A stretch of DNA of 64,000 bases from Candidatus Eiseniibacteriota bacterium. GTDB taxonomy: Bacteria > Eisenbacteria > RBG-16-71-46 > CAIMUX01. Within the stretch, counting starts at the first letter, position 1, and every line of letters starts with the position of its first letter. This document shows, piece by piece, positions 24,988-34,615 of the stretch. Below the pieces are notes generated by a model that ran no database searches, was not told the origin of the DNA, and saw only the letters and a program-made list of their open reading frames with translations. The stretch spans positions 434,001-498,000 of the forward strand of contig JADJQY010000002.1 of the NCBI GenBank assembly GCA_016712505.1, read 5' to 3'. The translations under genes and the position numbers were made by a program.

Positions 24988-26082
24988 CTACCTGCGGCGT
25001 GGGGAGGCGGTGCGGTTCGAGCCGGACTCCCTGCGCGGGGCCGGGCTCCGCGGCGCGTCGGCAACGCGCGGCGTGGAAGGTCCGCGCGACCACTCTCGCG
25101 ACCGGAAACGGGACCGATCCTCGCGGTTCGGCGCGACCCGCGGGGTTCCCGGTGCGGGGTCGCTTCGCGTCCGATCGCGTGGGGTCGGGTCAATACGGCC
25201 CCGGTCAATCTGCTTGTCGCGATCCCGGTCGCGCTGCCGTCGATCGATTCCTACCCGATCCGGATCCGGTCGGTGGTCGCGGTCCCGGAAACGATCTCCC
25301 TTGCGGACGACGCCGGACGGACTGGCCTGCGCCTGACCGCTGCCCCGATCCCATGAGCTGCGCCGGTCGCGATCCCGCGTCCAGGTGCGGCCGCCGGGGG
25401 AATCCCAATCGTGGCCGCCGTGCGCGGGATGGTGATTCCAGGAATACCAGGGCGAACTGCAAGCCCGGATCCGCGGCCAGTAGTAGGGACGCCAGGCCCA
25501 GAGGTCCCAATCGCACCAGGCCCAGTCGACCCAGCGCCAGCCGCGGTAGCCGGCGTAGTAGACATTGAAGTTCCAGCCGGGGAAGGGGCAGTAGTACGCG
25601 TAGGCGTTCGGCCAGTGGTAGATCCGGTAGCCGAATGGATCGACGTAGGCGTCGAGTTCGGGGGCGGCTGAGGTCTCCGCACGATCGCGGGACGAATCGC
25701 GCTGCGTCGCTTCGTTCTCCGGGGCACTCTCCCGAGGGAGCGTCGGCGCGGAGGCGATCAGCGTGAGGAGCCGGTCTCCGGCCCCCGCTTCCTTCAAGGC
25801 GATCAGTTGCGCGCTGTCGGGAGTGAACTCGAGCCCTTCGCGCTCGATCTGCGCCTCGATGACCGCCTCTCCGATCCCGGCGCGGAGGAGCGCGGTCAGT
25901 TCCTCGTAGTCGACCGCGAGCGCGGGGGAGATGCTCCCCAAGGCGGCCACACGGCAAAGACCGCGCGCAAGTACCCTCCCCGGGGAACGGCGTATGCTCG
26001 CCTGAGTAGAACGGCCGCCGCGTGGATGGCACGGTCGTGACGGACGGACTGCCGTGACCGATTCAACCTGCTCATGCTTCAC
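24988..26082 (-). CDS. Exported Trp/Tyr-rich and Arg/Asp-rich protein
   Basis: Up to 364 residues from a GTG; the start is uncertain because the GTG abuts GCGGAG. A weak signal peptide ends near ISPALA (residue 55). Residues 58-105 match a small helical motif common in exported proteins of unknown function (LLRAGIGEAVIEAQI, then LIALKEAGAGDRLL). Residues 145-225 are dense in Trp and Tyr. The last 140 residues are low-complexity RD/DR/PR stretches, highly charged and probably disordered. No catalytic motif. It is last in a minus-strand run behind the large metalloprotease and the aminopeptidase. Confidence 0.6.
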   Translation of the reverse strand: MKHEQVESVTAVRPSRPCHPRGGRSTQASIRRSPGRVLARGLCRVAALGSISPALAVDYEELTALLRAGIGEAVIEAQIEREGLEFTPDSAQLIALKEAGAGDRLLTLIASAPTLPRESAPENEATQRDSSRDRAETSAAPELDAYVDPFGYRIYHWPNAYAYYCPFPGWNFNVYYAGYRGWRWVDWAWCDWDLWAWRPYYWPRIRACSSPWYSWNHHPAHGGHDWDSPGGRTWTRDRDRRSSWDRGSGQAQASPSGVVRKGDRFRDRDHRPDPDRVGIDRRQRDRDRDKQIDRGRIDPTPRDRTRSDPAPGTPRVAPNREDRSRFRSREWSRGPSTPRVADAPRSPAPRRESGSNRTASPRRR

Positions 26083-26148
26083 CTCCGCGAAGGGGACTTC
26101 TGGTGATGCCGGTGCCTCTGCTCACGGTATCGGCGCATCGGGGGGAAA

Positions 26149-26643
26149 TCAACGTGATCTCGGAGCGGCCGGACCGGGATCCGGGAGTTGAGACCAGTTG
26201 TCCCGTTCGATGTCATACAACCAGAGCTGATTTCCACGGGTGCGGAGGAAGCCGAAGGTCGACATCTCCACGATCTCTCCGGCCGCCACCGGCAGAGGGA
26301 GGACGTGGGTTTCGCGCCCCTGCTCCTCGAACGCCTCGTCGATGGTCATCCAGCGGTCGAGGTCGGGACGATACTGCCAGAGCGTGCCATCCGCGGTGAG
26401 GACTCCTCCTACGCTGAAGAGCAGCACCACGGGGGATCTGGTGTCCGGAACGGCCCCAGATCGGGGTGACTCTGATCGGGGTGACTCTGCTCGGGGTGAC
26501 TCTGATCGGGGTGACTCTGCTCGGGGTGATTCAGTCCGGGGCGCCTGGGCGCGGGCATCGCCGCCGGGGGCCAGGATCAAAACGTGGGCCAGGGCCAGCG
26601 CGAGGCCCATCAGCGGCAATCGTCTACAGAGGGTCGGTTTCAT
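26149..26643 (-). CDS. Small exported protein with ESPR repeats
   Basis: 164 residues. The ATG is preceded by GAGGAG. A signal peptide spans residues 1-32 (ends GDARA). Next comes an ESPR(A/S) pentapeptide array encoded by a 15-bp tandem repeat, then a 100-residue C-terminal domain with two Trp-containing repeat-like blocks (LWQYRPDLDRWM and LWLYDIERDNWS), which resemble single blades of a kelch or beta-propeller unit. Function unknown. It lies 10 nt downstream of the aminopeptidase gene. Confidence 0.7.
   Translation of the reverse strand: MKPTLCRRLPLMGLALALAHVLILAPGGDARAQAPRTESPRAESPRSESPRAESPRSESPRSGAVPDTRSPVVLLFSVGGVLTADGTLWQYRPDLDRWMTIDEAFEEQGRETHVLPLPVAAGEIVEMSTFGFLRTRGNQLWLYDIERDNWSQLPDPGPAAPRSR
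26459..26533. repeat. In-frame 15-bp tandem repeat, five copies
   Basis: GATCGGGGTGACTCT units alternate with a GCTCGGGG variant. On the minus strand they encode ESPR(A/S). Confidence 0.85.
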
Positions 26644-26653
26644 GCTGCTCTCC

Positions 26654-27958
26654 TCAGCCGACGCGCGTGGCCGACATCAGTGCTTCGATCTCCTGCGCGA
26701 GCTTCGGCGCCGCCGCGGTCAACACCTCCGGCTCGGTCGTGGTGACCAGCAGGTCGTCTTCGATTCGTACTCCGAGGCCGCGGTATTGCTCCGGAACAGT
26801 TTCGTCATCGATCGGAATGTAGAGGCCTGGCTCGACCGTGAGCACCATGCCGGATTCGAGCGGGCGCCACTCGCCCCCGAGCTTGTAGCTTCCGGCGTCG
26901 TGTACATCCATCCCCAGCCAGTGACTGGTGCGATGCATGAAGTAGCGGCGATACGCGGTGCCGACGAGGTGCTCCTCGAGTTCCCCTTGCAGGAGACCGA
27001 GGCGGAGCAGCCCGCTGACCAGGACGCGCAGCGCAGCGGTGTGGGGAGCATCGAAGCTCGCCCCAGGGCGCGCTGCGTCGATGGCCGCGATCTCGGCCTC
27101 GAGCACGATCTCGTAGAGCTCGCGCTGCGGGCGGGTGAACCGGCCGTCGACCGGGAAGGTGCGGGTCAGATCGGCGGTCAGACAGTCGACCTCCGCCGCG
27201 GCATCGATCAGGATGAGATCGCCCGGTTCGATACGGCGACGGTTCTCGATGTAGTGCAGGATCGTGGCGTTCCGTCCGGAGCCGACGATCGAGGGATAGC
27301 CGAAGGTCGCGCCGGCGGCGGCGAAGTGATACTCGATCAAGGCCTCCAACTCGTACTCCCAGAGCCCGGGCCGGGCGGCTTGCATCGCGGCGCGATGTGC
27401 TCGCGCACTGATTTCCGCCGCCCGGCGAAGGGCGGCCAGATCGTGCTCATCCTTGCGCAGGCGGAGTTCGTGCAACACGGTGGCGGCGTCGGAAACCGTA
27501 TGGACGGCATTCACTCCGCCCCGTCTCCGGCCCCGAGCGTGATTGAGCCACGTGGGAATCTTGGCATCCATGGCGGGATCCGCCCCGAATCCAAAATAGA
27601 GCCGGTCACACGCCTCGAGGTGACGCCGCACCACCGCTTCCAGCTCGTCGATCGGAAACACCTCGTCCGCGCCGTAGAGATCCCGCGCCCCGTCCAGACC
27701 GGCCCGCGGGCCATCCCAGGTCTCGCGCTCGGGATTGCGCGGACGGACGAAGAGGATCATCCGGACCTCGGGGGCGGGCACGAGCAGGAGCGCCGCTTCA
27801 GGCTCGGGGAATCCGGTCAGATAGTAAAAATCACTATCCGGTCGATACTCATAGTCGACGTCGTTGCTCCGGCGCGCGGTGGGGGCCGCGACGAGCAAGG
27901 TGACTCCGTCCGCGGTCAGGCGCGCGTACGCTTCCCGCCGGCTACGCTGTGCTTCCAC
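26654..27958 (-). CDS. pepP: Xaa-Pro aminopeptidase, family M24B
   Basis: 434 residues from a GTG with AAAGGA upstream. The N-terminal domain (1-165) is the creatinase-like dimerisation domain (SDFYYLTGFPEPEA). The C-terminal pita-bread fold carries the five metal ligands: Asp in LILIDAAAE, Asp in ADLTRTF, His in SHWLGMDVHD, Glu in LTVEPGLYI and Glu in GVRIEDDLLV. It removes N-terminal residues preceding proline, using two Mn ions, in the cytoplasm. It may help recycle peptides made by the secreted protease encoded 52 nt upstream; that link is inferred. Confidence 0.93.
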   Translation of the reverse strand: MEAQRSRREAYARLTADGVTLLVAAPTARRSNDVDYEYRPDSDFYYLTGFPEPEAALLLVPAPEVRMILFVRPRNPERETWDGPRAGLDGARDLYGADEVFPIDELEAVVRRHLEACDRLYFGFGADPAMDAKIPTWLNHARGRRRGGVNAVHTVSDAATVLHELRLRKDEHDLAALRRAAEISARAHRAAMQAARPGLWEYELEALIEYHFAAAGATFGYPSIVGSGRNATILHYIENRRRIEPGDLILIDAAAEVDCLTADLTRTFPVDGRFTRPQRELYEIVLEAEIAAIDAARPGASFDAPHTAALRVLVSGLLRLGLLQGELEEHLVGTAYRRYFMHRTSHWLGMDVHDAGSYKLGGEWRPLESGMVLTVEPGLYIPIDDETVPEQYRGLGVRIEDDLLVTTTEPEVLTAAAPKLAQEIEALMSATRVG

Positions 27959-28010
27959 TGGACTCGTCCTTTCTCGCGACGCCCCGTGGCGTGCGCCGCG
28001 CGCACGGTTC

Positions 28011-31000
28011 TCAGTCGTGTCGCATCAACACCATGCGGCTACTCGCCCGGGCTCCGCCGGCCTCGACCACCATCCAGTAGATGCCGCTGGGCGCGCGGTT
28101 CCCCTGATCATCATCGCCGTTCCAGGATATCGTGTGGAAGCCGGCGCGCAGGCTGCTCTGGATCTGCGTGGCGAGCCGGCGCCCCCGCACGTCGAACACC
28201 TCGAGCCGAACGTCGCCCCGGGCCGGCAGGGCCAGTTGCCAGGCGAACGCGCCGCCGCTCGGATTCGGGCGCGGCGGTCCGAGGGAGAAGGTCGGGGGGG
28301 TCGACGGCTGGTAGCTGGCCTCGAACGGCCCATACGTCCGGAAGGGCGCGTTGGAGGCGATGACCCGAAAACGATAGAGATACTGCCTTCCCACCTGAAC
28401 GTCGGAATCGACCCAACGAAAAGTGCGCTCGGAGTCGGCGAAGAGGGTATCGGGACCGACCCGGCCCCAGATTGGATCATTGGCTTCGGCCCGTTCGACT
28501 GCGGCGAAAAGCGGCACGATCGGCTCCGGGATCTGGAACCGGATTGCCAGCCCCTCGCTGAACGAGCTGAACTCGAGCGACTCCAGGGCGTCAGGAATCC
28601 AACCGACCACGGTGAAGAGCAGCGGCACGGTGAGCGACGGATGGCTGAGGTCGTTGGTTTCGAGCAGCAGCTTCGCGCGGTAGGTGCCGTCACCGCCTCG
28701 ACGCGCATCGAGGCGCAGCGAAACCGGCTGCGGGTGATCGATCTGGGCGCGTCCGCTGCGGGGGAGCCGCTCGAGCCAGCCGACGTCTGGGCTCTCGGGT
28801 GCCCGGTCGAACGGCATCGCCTCGCGACTGCGCGCGAGGAGCACCGAGGCCTGGATGCGCTCCGGATCGCCGATCAGGTTGCGGGGGAGGGTGAACGAAA
28901 CCGAATCGGCATTGGCGGGGAAGCTGGTCGTGCCGAGCGGCACGAGGTCAGGCAGTCCCGGAGTGAAGAGTGCCGCCGCTGCGGGGGAGCCGAGGTCGCG
29001 GGCCAGCTTGCCGAAGTAGACCGCGTACTCCCAGCCGATGTTGACCCGCTCCCCCCAGCCGAGGTCGGTCGACGTCCCGGTTCCGAGGTCCGCGTCGGCG
29101 TCGATCAGGAGCACTCCGCCCCATCCAGTCAACGGATCTTCCCACGAAGTCCAGCCTTTCAGCACGAACTCGAGCAGTTCGCCTTCCTCCGGGTTCGCGC
29201 GTTCCACCACCGTCACCCGCGCCAGATCGGGATCGGCCCCCGCGTCGCGCCCATCCTCCAGCAGGATGGTGCGTCCGCTCGAATCGGCCTCGGCCTCGCT
29301 CCAGATCGCCCGGGCGTCCGCGAGCTCCCAGTCGGACTCTCCGAGGAACGCGTTGAAGCGCAGGTTTCCCCCGCTGAGATTTCGGATGTAGATGGTGGCG
29401 TCGGTACGAGCGTCGCCCTCGAGATGGATCTCCACCTCGGAGAGGTCGAGCCCGATCGACGCGGCGAAAGGCACCGCGGTGCGCAGCAGCCCCTCGCTCT
29501 CGCCTTCGTCGTAGAGTGCATGCACCCGATACTCGTAGGTCACGGCGTTCTCCACCGTTCGATCCATGTACTCGAGTTGGCCGGCGGGAGCGGTCTGGAG
29601 CGGTTGGGTCGGCCATGGCTGTTCCGGAGTGCGCCGATAGATGCGGTAGCCGAGAAACCGAGGGCTGGCGAGGTCGATCCCGACCGGGGGAGTCCAACGG
29701 AGCGCCACCCGTTCATTCTCGCCACCGCGGGCGATGAAGGAGCCGGCGCGCACGCGGGCCTGGGCGGCGATCCAGGCGACATCGTCGAGGTACCAGCCCC
29801 AGTCGTTCAGCAGGCGGTCGGCGACGGCGTGGAATCGGATCCGCACGACCTTGCCCACGTAGGGGTCGAGCGGCACGGTCACGGTTTCCCAATCGGCAGA
29901 GGCCCCACTCCAGGCCGGCCCGGCAAACGCATCGATCCGGCGTTCGGAGTAGCCGCCGTCCGGAGTGAGCAGTTCCCAGCGCGCCCCGTCGTTGGTGCTC
30001 ACCTCGATCCGCGCGCCGTCGTATCCCGACTCGAAGCGGTACCAGTGACGGAACTCGATCCGGGCGCGGTCGAACCGGGAGAGGTCGATCGGACCCCACT
30101 CCAGGTCGGAGGTGAGGTTGTCCCCGTACGGGCGATTCAAGCCGGTGGCCCACAGACGGCGGCCGGAGAACGCCGTTACCACCGTGTCGGGCTGGCCCCA
30201 CTCCCAGTCCCCGCTCGCCGTGAGGGGGCCGCCGCTCGACTCGAAATCGAGCAATCGTCCCGCGCGGACCGGGACGACGAACTCTCCGGCCAACGGCAAT
30301 CGACTGCTATTCGGCTCTGCCGCGGCATCGGTCGCCTCGAACCGGTAGCGCAGGCTGTCGACGCCACCCAGCAGGACCGACGGAGCGACACACTCCCAAA
30401 GACCGAAGGGGGGCAGATAGCGGGTTTCAGCGTCGACCGGCGGGTTGCCCCCCACTTCGAGACGCGCGGACACGGCCGAGAGCCGGCCGGAGTTGTCGTT
30501 TGCCTGGAGCCTGAGGCGGAGCGAGTCGAGTTCCGAGGTGACGAACTCCGGCGGCTTGTGGGCCAAGCTTGGGGCGATCAGGTCCCGCCCGACGAAGAAA
30601 CGGAACAGCTCGGTCGGGGCGAGCGCCGGGAGCCGGGCCGCGTTGCCCGTGGTGTCGGAAGCGGCCCAGTAGTACCAGACCGTGGTACCGAGGGGTGGGG
30701 TGGGGATACTGGCGCGATACACCTGCCGCCGGTCGGTGCTGATGGCCGGGGCGCGGGTGAACGGGCCTTCCGGGGCGAGCGCGTAGTAGATCCCGATCGA
30801 GTCGGCCTCGAGACCGAGCAGCGAGGTCAGAAGCGCTTCGGTCTCGATCGCGGGTGCCGGCTCCTCCACGTCAGTCAGCGGCGCGGCGTTGATCCGGACG
30901 GCATAGTCGCCCAGCCCGTGGGCGCGGAAGGCGTTCACGATTTCGGCGAAGTGGGGCGAGCCGTCGAGCAGGTCGCCGTTGTCGTCGTCGACCAGCAGGA

Positions 31001-32633
31001 GATCGAGCAGGTAAGCGTGCATGTCCTGCGCCGCTCCGTAGCGCGCGTAGTGAGCCAGCCGGTCGGCCACCTCGGCTCCCACCGCGGCGCGCAGGTCCCA
31101 GAGCGCGCCGGCCACGATCAGTCCCTGCAGGTGGGGATCGCGGCTCTGGTCGGCCGGCCAGACCCGGTCGGTGTCGATCTCGCGCAGGAACGAGCCGGGG
31201 CCGCGAAAGTTCAGCCCGATCTCCGGTCGGCCGGTCAAGGTGGCGGCGAAGTAGTCGCTGAGCCCTTCGTTGAGGTCGGGGGGGATGAGGAACGGTGCAA
31301 AGCAGAACTGGGTCACCGCGTGGGCGTACTCGTGGTAGACGACATCGGCGATCCGCGCGGTGGAGGGACAGCCGCTTCCCGCTTGCATGAAACTGAAGTA
31401 GTCGCCGCGCCAGTAGGCGTTGCAGTGTCCGCTGCTGTCGTCCACCCGCAGTTCGAGGCCGAGGTCGAGAGTGTCGAGCGCGCTCCCCGGATCGAGCGCG
31501 CGGATCCAACGATAGGCGATGGTGGCGTGGTGGTAGGCGTCGCGCTGGCTGAAGCTCGAGTTGGTGACGTTCCACACGACGTCCGTCGAGTCACCTGCGA
31601 CCACGGTCAGGGTGTCGCTCGGGGTGCGCAACGCGTTGGCGGCATCGCGGACCCAGATCCCGGCCCCGCGCAGCTCCGCCCTGCGAAGGTACCGGCCCGC
31701 GGGCAGATCGAAGAACCGGAATCGGCCAGCCTCGTCGGTCCGGGTGGTGCGCGTGCCGGCACCGATGCCGAGCGTGAGATTGAGCAGCGGGAGCCCGGCA
31801 CGCGTGACCGGATCACCCGCGGTGGCCGGTTCGATGTCGGCCAGCACGCGGCCGCGGACCTCGAGATCGGCCGCCACGTTTCGCCGCGAGAGCACGGTTC
31901 CGTCCCGAGCGTCGACCACGGCCCACCAGTCGCCCGGCGGATCCTCGGTGCGGAAGTGCACTCGATGAGCGGCGCGGAGCGCGAGTTCCGTCCCGCGCAC
32001 GATCGGCCAGTAGGCTGATGTGACCGAGACCGGCTCGGGTCGGATTCCCCAGGGCAGGTCGGCCAGGGCGAACAGCGCGGCCTGCTCTGCGCCGATCGAG
32101 CCCCACTCGATCGGCGCCGATTCGGAGTAGGTCGCCGCGTCGACCAGGGCCAATCGGCCGGCGGCGTGCCAGGCCAAGGTCACGCGGCTGCCGACGATCG
32201 GAACTCCGCTCCGCTGCTGCTCGAAGTGAACGAAGGTCACCGCACTGGCCTGGCGCACCGCCACCGCCTGGAGGGAGGAGGGATCGACCAGGGCAAGACT
32301 GGGATGGTCCCGGAGCACGTCCCGCGAGGCGTCGACCGGAGCCTCCGCCGCCCGGGCGTGCTCGATCGGAAGGGCGATCGCATGTCGCGGGGGGACCAGG
32401 GCGAGTCCGAGTCGCCGCGCATCGGCGGTGATCCGGTCGGGACGCTCTGCGACGCCGGCCCGCGCCGGATCGACCCTCCGGGCCTGAGGGGGCGCGGGTT
32501 GGCCGTCGATCCGGCCGACGTCGTGCTCCTCGGCGGCGCTCCGAAGAACGCTGGCGAGGAGGATCAGGCACGCGAGCAGGACGCGGCGGAGCGCCGACGG
32601 CCGGGTAGAGGCGTGGGTACGGTTCTCGATCAT
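28011..32633 (-). CDS. Very large secreted M36-like metalloprotease with sorting domain
   Basis: 1,540 residues from the ATG at 32633. A signal peptide lies near residues 15-34. An FTP-like propeptide region follows (about 100-260), then the catalytic domain with HEYAH at about 434-438 and a downstream ligand Glu in NEGLSDYFA (about 456), the gluzincin pattern of fungalysin-type enzymes. The rest is beta-rich: a jelly-roll segment around a Trp-rich DWEWGQPD block, fibronectin-type parts, and a C-terminal 85-residue FlgD-like module (RPNPSGG, GIYWMVVEAGG) used as a sorting signal for surface or outer-membrane export. It heads a minus-strand run of export-related genes. Confidence 0.85.
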   Translation of the reverse strand: MIENRTHASTRPSALRRVLLACLILLASVLRSAAEEHDVGRIDGQPAPPQARRVDPARAGVAERPDRITADARRLGLALVPPRHAIALPIEHARAAEAPVDASRDVLRDHPSLALVDPSSLQAVAVRQASAVTFVHFEQQRSGVPIVGSRVTLAWHAAGRLALVDAATYSESAPIEWGSIGAEQAALFALADLPWGIRPEPVSVTSAYWPIVRGTELALRAAHRVHFRTEDPPGDWWAVVDARDGTVLSRRNVAADLEVRGRVLADIEPATAGDPVTRAGLPLLNLTLGIGAGTRTTRTDEAGRFRFFDLPAGRYLRRAELRGAGIWVRDAANALRTPSDTLTVVAGDSTDVVWNVTNSSFSQRDAYHHATIAYRWIRALDPGSALDTLDLGLELRVDDSSGHCNAYWRGDYFSFMQAGSGCPSTARIADVVYHEYAHAVTQFCFAPFLIPPDLNEGLSDYFAATLTGRPEIGLNFRGPGSFLREIDTDRVWPADQSRDPHLQGLIVAGALWDLRAAVGAEVADRLAHYARYGAAQDMHAYLLDLLLVDDDNGDLLDGSPHFAEIVNAFRAHGLGDYAVRINAAPLTDVEEPAPAIETEALLTSLLGLEADSIGIYYALAPEGPFTRAPAISTDRRQVYRASIPTPPLGTTVWYYWAASDTTGNAARLPALAPTELFRFFVGRDLIAPSLAHKPPEFVTSELDSLRLRLQANDNSGRLSAVSARLEVGGNPPVDAETRYLPPFGLWECVAPSVLLGGVDSLRYRFEATDAAAEPNSSRLPLAGEFVVPVRAGRLLDFESSGGPLTASGDWEWGQPDTVVTAFSGRRLWATGLNRPYGDNLTSDLEWGPIDLSRFDRARIEFRHWYRFESGYDGARIEVSTNDGARWELLTPDGGYSERRIDAFAGPAWSGASADWETVTVPLDPYVGKVVRIRFHAVADRLLNDWGWYLDDVAWIAAQARVRAGSFIARGGENERVALRWTPPVGIDLASPRFLGYRIYRRTPEQPWPTQPLQTAPAGQLEYMDRTVENAVTYEYRVHALYDEGESEGLLRTAVPFAASIGLDLSEVEIHLEGDARTDATIYIRNLSGGNLRFNAFLGESDWELADARAIWSEAEADSSGRTILLEDGRDAGADPDLARVTVVERANPEEGELLEFVLKGWTSWEDPLTGWGGVLLIDADADLGTGTSTDLGWGERVNIGWEYAVYFGKLARDLGSPAAAALFTPGLPDLVPLGTTSFPANADSVSFTLPRNLIGDPERIQASVLLARSREAMPFDRAPESPDVGWLERLPRSGRAQIDHPQPVSLRLDARRGGDGTYRAKLLLETNDLSHPSLTVPLLFTVVGWIPDALESLEFSSFSEGLAIRFQIPEPIVPLFAAVERAEANDPIWGRVGPDTLFADSERTFRWVDSDVQVGRQYLYRFRVIASNAPFRTYGPFEASYQPSTPPTFSLGPPRPNPSGGAFAWQLALPARGDVRLEVFDVRGRRLATQIQSSLRAGFHTISWNGDDDQGNRAPSGIYWMVVEAGGARASSRMVLMRHD

Positions 32634-32704
32634 CTCGGTCCGGCAACGTCCTTGTCGACTCGGTCGGTGGCAGGCGCGAGGCGAGGCGCGCCAGTGAACC
32701 ACCG

Positions 32705-32733
32705 AGACTACTTTGGATCTCCTCGGATGCCAA
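32705..32733 (-). promoter_or_regulatory. Promoter of the large metalloprotease
   Basis: On the minus strand TTGGCA (32733-32728), 17 nt, TAGTCT (32710-32705). The expected leader is about 65 nt. It is back-to-back with the plus-strand promoter at 32756. Confidence 0.55.
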
Positions 32734-32755
32734 GCGGCCACGGCGCCCTCCTCGC

Positions 32756-32784
32756 TTGTCCCACCGCGCGGCGGTGGCTATCTT
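32756..32784 (+). promoter_or_regulatory. Leaderless-type promoter of the membrane protein
   Basis: TTGTCC (32756-32761), 17 nt, TATCTT (32779-32784). Seven nt separate it from the GTG at 32792, so transcription is expected to begin at the start codon. Confidence 0.55.
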
Positions 32785-32791
32785 CGCCCGC

Positions 32792-34510
32792 GTGAAGGGA
32801 AGTGCGGAGACCGGGCCGCCCGCGCGCGGCGCGGCGAGGCCGCAAGCGCGAGACGCGTCGATCGACGCCCGATCCCGCGCGCGCCTGACCGCGCTCCTGG
32901 CGTCTTTTGCGCTGCTCGCGCAGGCGAGTCCGGCCTGGGCCGGTTCCGACGATGCCGCCTGGATCGCGGGCCGCGCGATCGCGCTCACCGCCGGGGTCCT
33001 CGTCGCCGCCCTGGTTGCCCTGACGCGGACAGGCAGCCGGGTGCGTCTGATCCCGGCGATCGGGCTCTACCTGCTCTTCGGCTCTCTCTTTCGCTACGGC
33101 CTGATCGACGACGCCTACATCAGCCTCCGCTACGCCGGGAACCTGGCCGCGGGAGATGGACTGGTCTGGAATCCGGGGGAGCGCGTCGAGGGGTACACGT
33201 CGTTTCTCTGGGTCGTCGTGCTCGGGTTGCTGCACGCCGTCACGCGCATCCCGCTCGAGCTACTGGCAACGGCGGGCAGCATCGGGTGCGGCATCGGTTG
33301 TCTGGTGGCGGTCGACCGGCTGGCGACGCGGCTGTCGCGCGACCGCCGGCCATCGTCGCTGCCGAGCCTGCTCCTGGCGGCGTATCTTCCACTGGCCTTC
33401 TGGGGGTTCTCCGGTATGGAGACCGCCCTGTTCGTCTGGCTCCTGCTCGCCTTTCTGGAGCGGGTGGCGGCAGCGTTCGATGGGGAGTCGCTGCGCTATC
33501 GCGATGGCCTCCTCCTCGCCGGCGGGCTGCTCCTCTGTCGACCGGAGGCGTACGCCTACGTCCCGCTTCTCCTGTCTGCCCTGGCGCGGCGCGACCCTCG
33601 CGGGCTGCTTCGAGGGGCGGTGGGCGCTCTGACCCTGGCCGTGCCGCACCTCGTGGTCCGCCGCCTTTTCTACGGCGACTTTCTCCCGAACACCTTCTAC
33701 GTCAAGGTCGACTTCTCCTCGGCGCAGCTGATGGCGCATGGGATCTCGTATCTGGCCGAGGGCGCGTTGCCCCACCTCCCGCTCCTGGTCGGCGCGGTCT
33801 GGGGGCTGATCCGTCTTCGGCGTGGCGGAGGGCCCCGCCCCCAGGACCTGCTCCTGCCGCTCACTCTGGCGACGGCGCTCGGGATCGCGGTCTACACCGG
33901 TGGCGATCACTTCCGGGAGCTTCGCTTCTTTCTCGTGCCGTCGGCGGTTCTCGCGGTCATGGCCGCCCCGGCGGCAGCCGCGACCGCGCCCGGAAGCGCT
34001 CGGTGGTTTCGCACTGCGGGCGCCGCCGGCCTCGCGGTCGCACTTCTGCTCCTGACCGTCTATCACCGCGATCTCGGGCGCTCGTCGTCCCTGCAATTCG
34101 GGGCCGCGATCACGCGGCGGTGGAGAGCCGCGGGGGAGTGGCTCCGCACCCAGGCATCGCCGGGAGATCTCCTCGCCACCCCGGTCGCCGGAGCGATCCC
34201 GTTCGTCTCCGGGCTTCCGACGATCGACATGCTCGGCCTGAACGACCGGGTGATCGCGCGCAAGCCGGTGCGGCTCGGGGTCGACAGCCGTGATCACGAG
34301 AAGTTCGATGCCGCGTACGTCCTGGGCCGCGAACCGCGCTGGATCTTCCTGGGGCACTTCGCCGCGGCCGACCTGGGGGATGCCGCCCGGCGGTGCGCGG
34401 TGATGCCGGTCTATCGCGACCTGTTTCAACATCTGCCGCGCGATCGGTACGAGCTGGTGACCGGGCGTTCGCCGGGGGCGGCCTGGACCTTCCTCAGGCG
34501 GAAGGACTGA
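32792..34510 (+). CDS. Polytopic membrane protein, GT-C glycosyltransferase-like
   Basis: About 572 residues from the GTG at 32792. There are about ten hydrophobic segments. The conserved-looking loop after the second one reads DDAYISLRYAGNLAAG followed by WNPGERVEGYTSFLW, the arrangement of GT-C enzymes related to mycobacterial AftB-type and mannosyl/arabinosyl transferases that use lipid-linked donors. The DD pair would be the catalytic acidic site outside the membrane. The C-terminal 130 residues form a soluble domain. Donor and acceptor unknown. Confidence 0.75.
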   Translation: MKGSAETGPPARGAARPQARDASIDARSRARLTALLASFALLAQASPAWAGSDDAAWIAGRAIALTAGVLVAALVALTRTGSRVRLIPAIGLYLLFGSLFRYGLIDDAYISLRYAGNLAAGDGLVWNPGERVEGYTSFLWVVVLGLLHAVTRIPLELLATAGSIGCGIGCLVAVDRLATRLSRDRRPSSLPSLLLAAYLPLAFWGFSGMETALFVWLLLAFLERVAAAFDGESLRYRDGLLLAGGLLLCRPEAYAYVPLLLSALARRDPRGLLRGAVGALTLAVPHLVVRRLFYGDFLPNTFYVKVDFSSAQLMAHGISYLAEGALPHLPLLVGAVWGLIRLRRGGGPRPQDLLLPLTLATALGIAVYTGGDHFRELRFFLVPSAVLAVMAAPAAAATAPGSARWFRTAGAAGLAVALLLLTVYHRDLGRSSSLQFGAAITRRWRAAGEWLRTQASPGDLLATPVAGAIPFVSGLPTIDMLGLNDRVIARKPVRLGVDSRDHEKFDAAYVLGREPRWIFLGHFAAADLGDAARRCAVMPVYRDLFQHLPRDRYELVTGRSPGAAWTFLRRKD

Positions 34511-34527
34511 AGTTCCCTCTCCGGCAG

Positions 34528-34556
34528 TTTACGGCGCCAGGGCGCGGCAGTAGGAT
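34528..34556 (+). promoter_or_regulatory. Candidate promoter of the proline dehydrogenase unit
   Basis: TTTACG (34528-34533), 17 nt, TAGGAT (34551-34556), with a leader of about 50 nt before the ATG at 34616. Confidence 0.45.
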
Positions 34557-34615
34557 CGGATCGTCCGGGGCAAACCGGGACGCACTATGGACGGACGCGG
34601 CGAGCAGAGGATGGC

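Noticed and set aside
27864..32018. Very long open frame on the plus strand opposite the metalloprotease
   Set aside because: High-GC codon bias keeps the opposite strand open. It has no ribosome site, no signal peptide or family likeness, while the minus-strand frame has HEYAH and a sorting domain.
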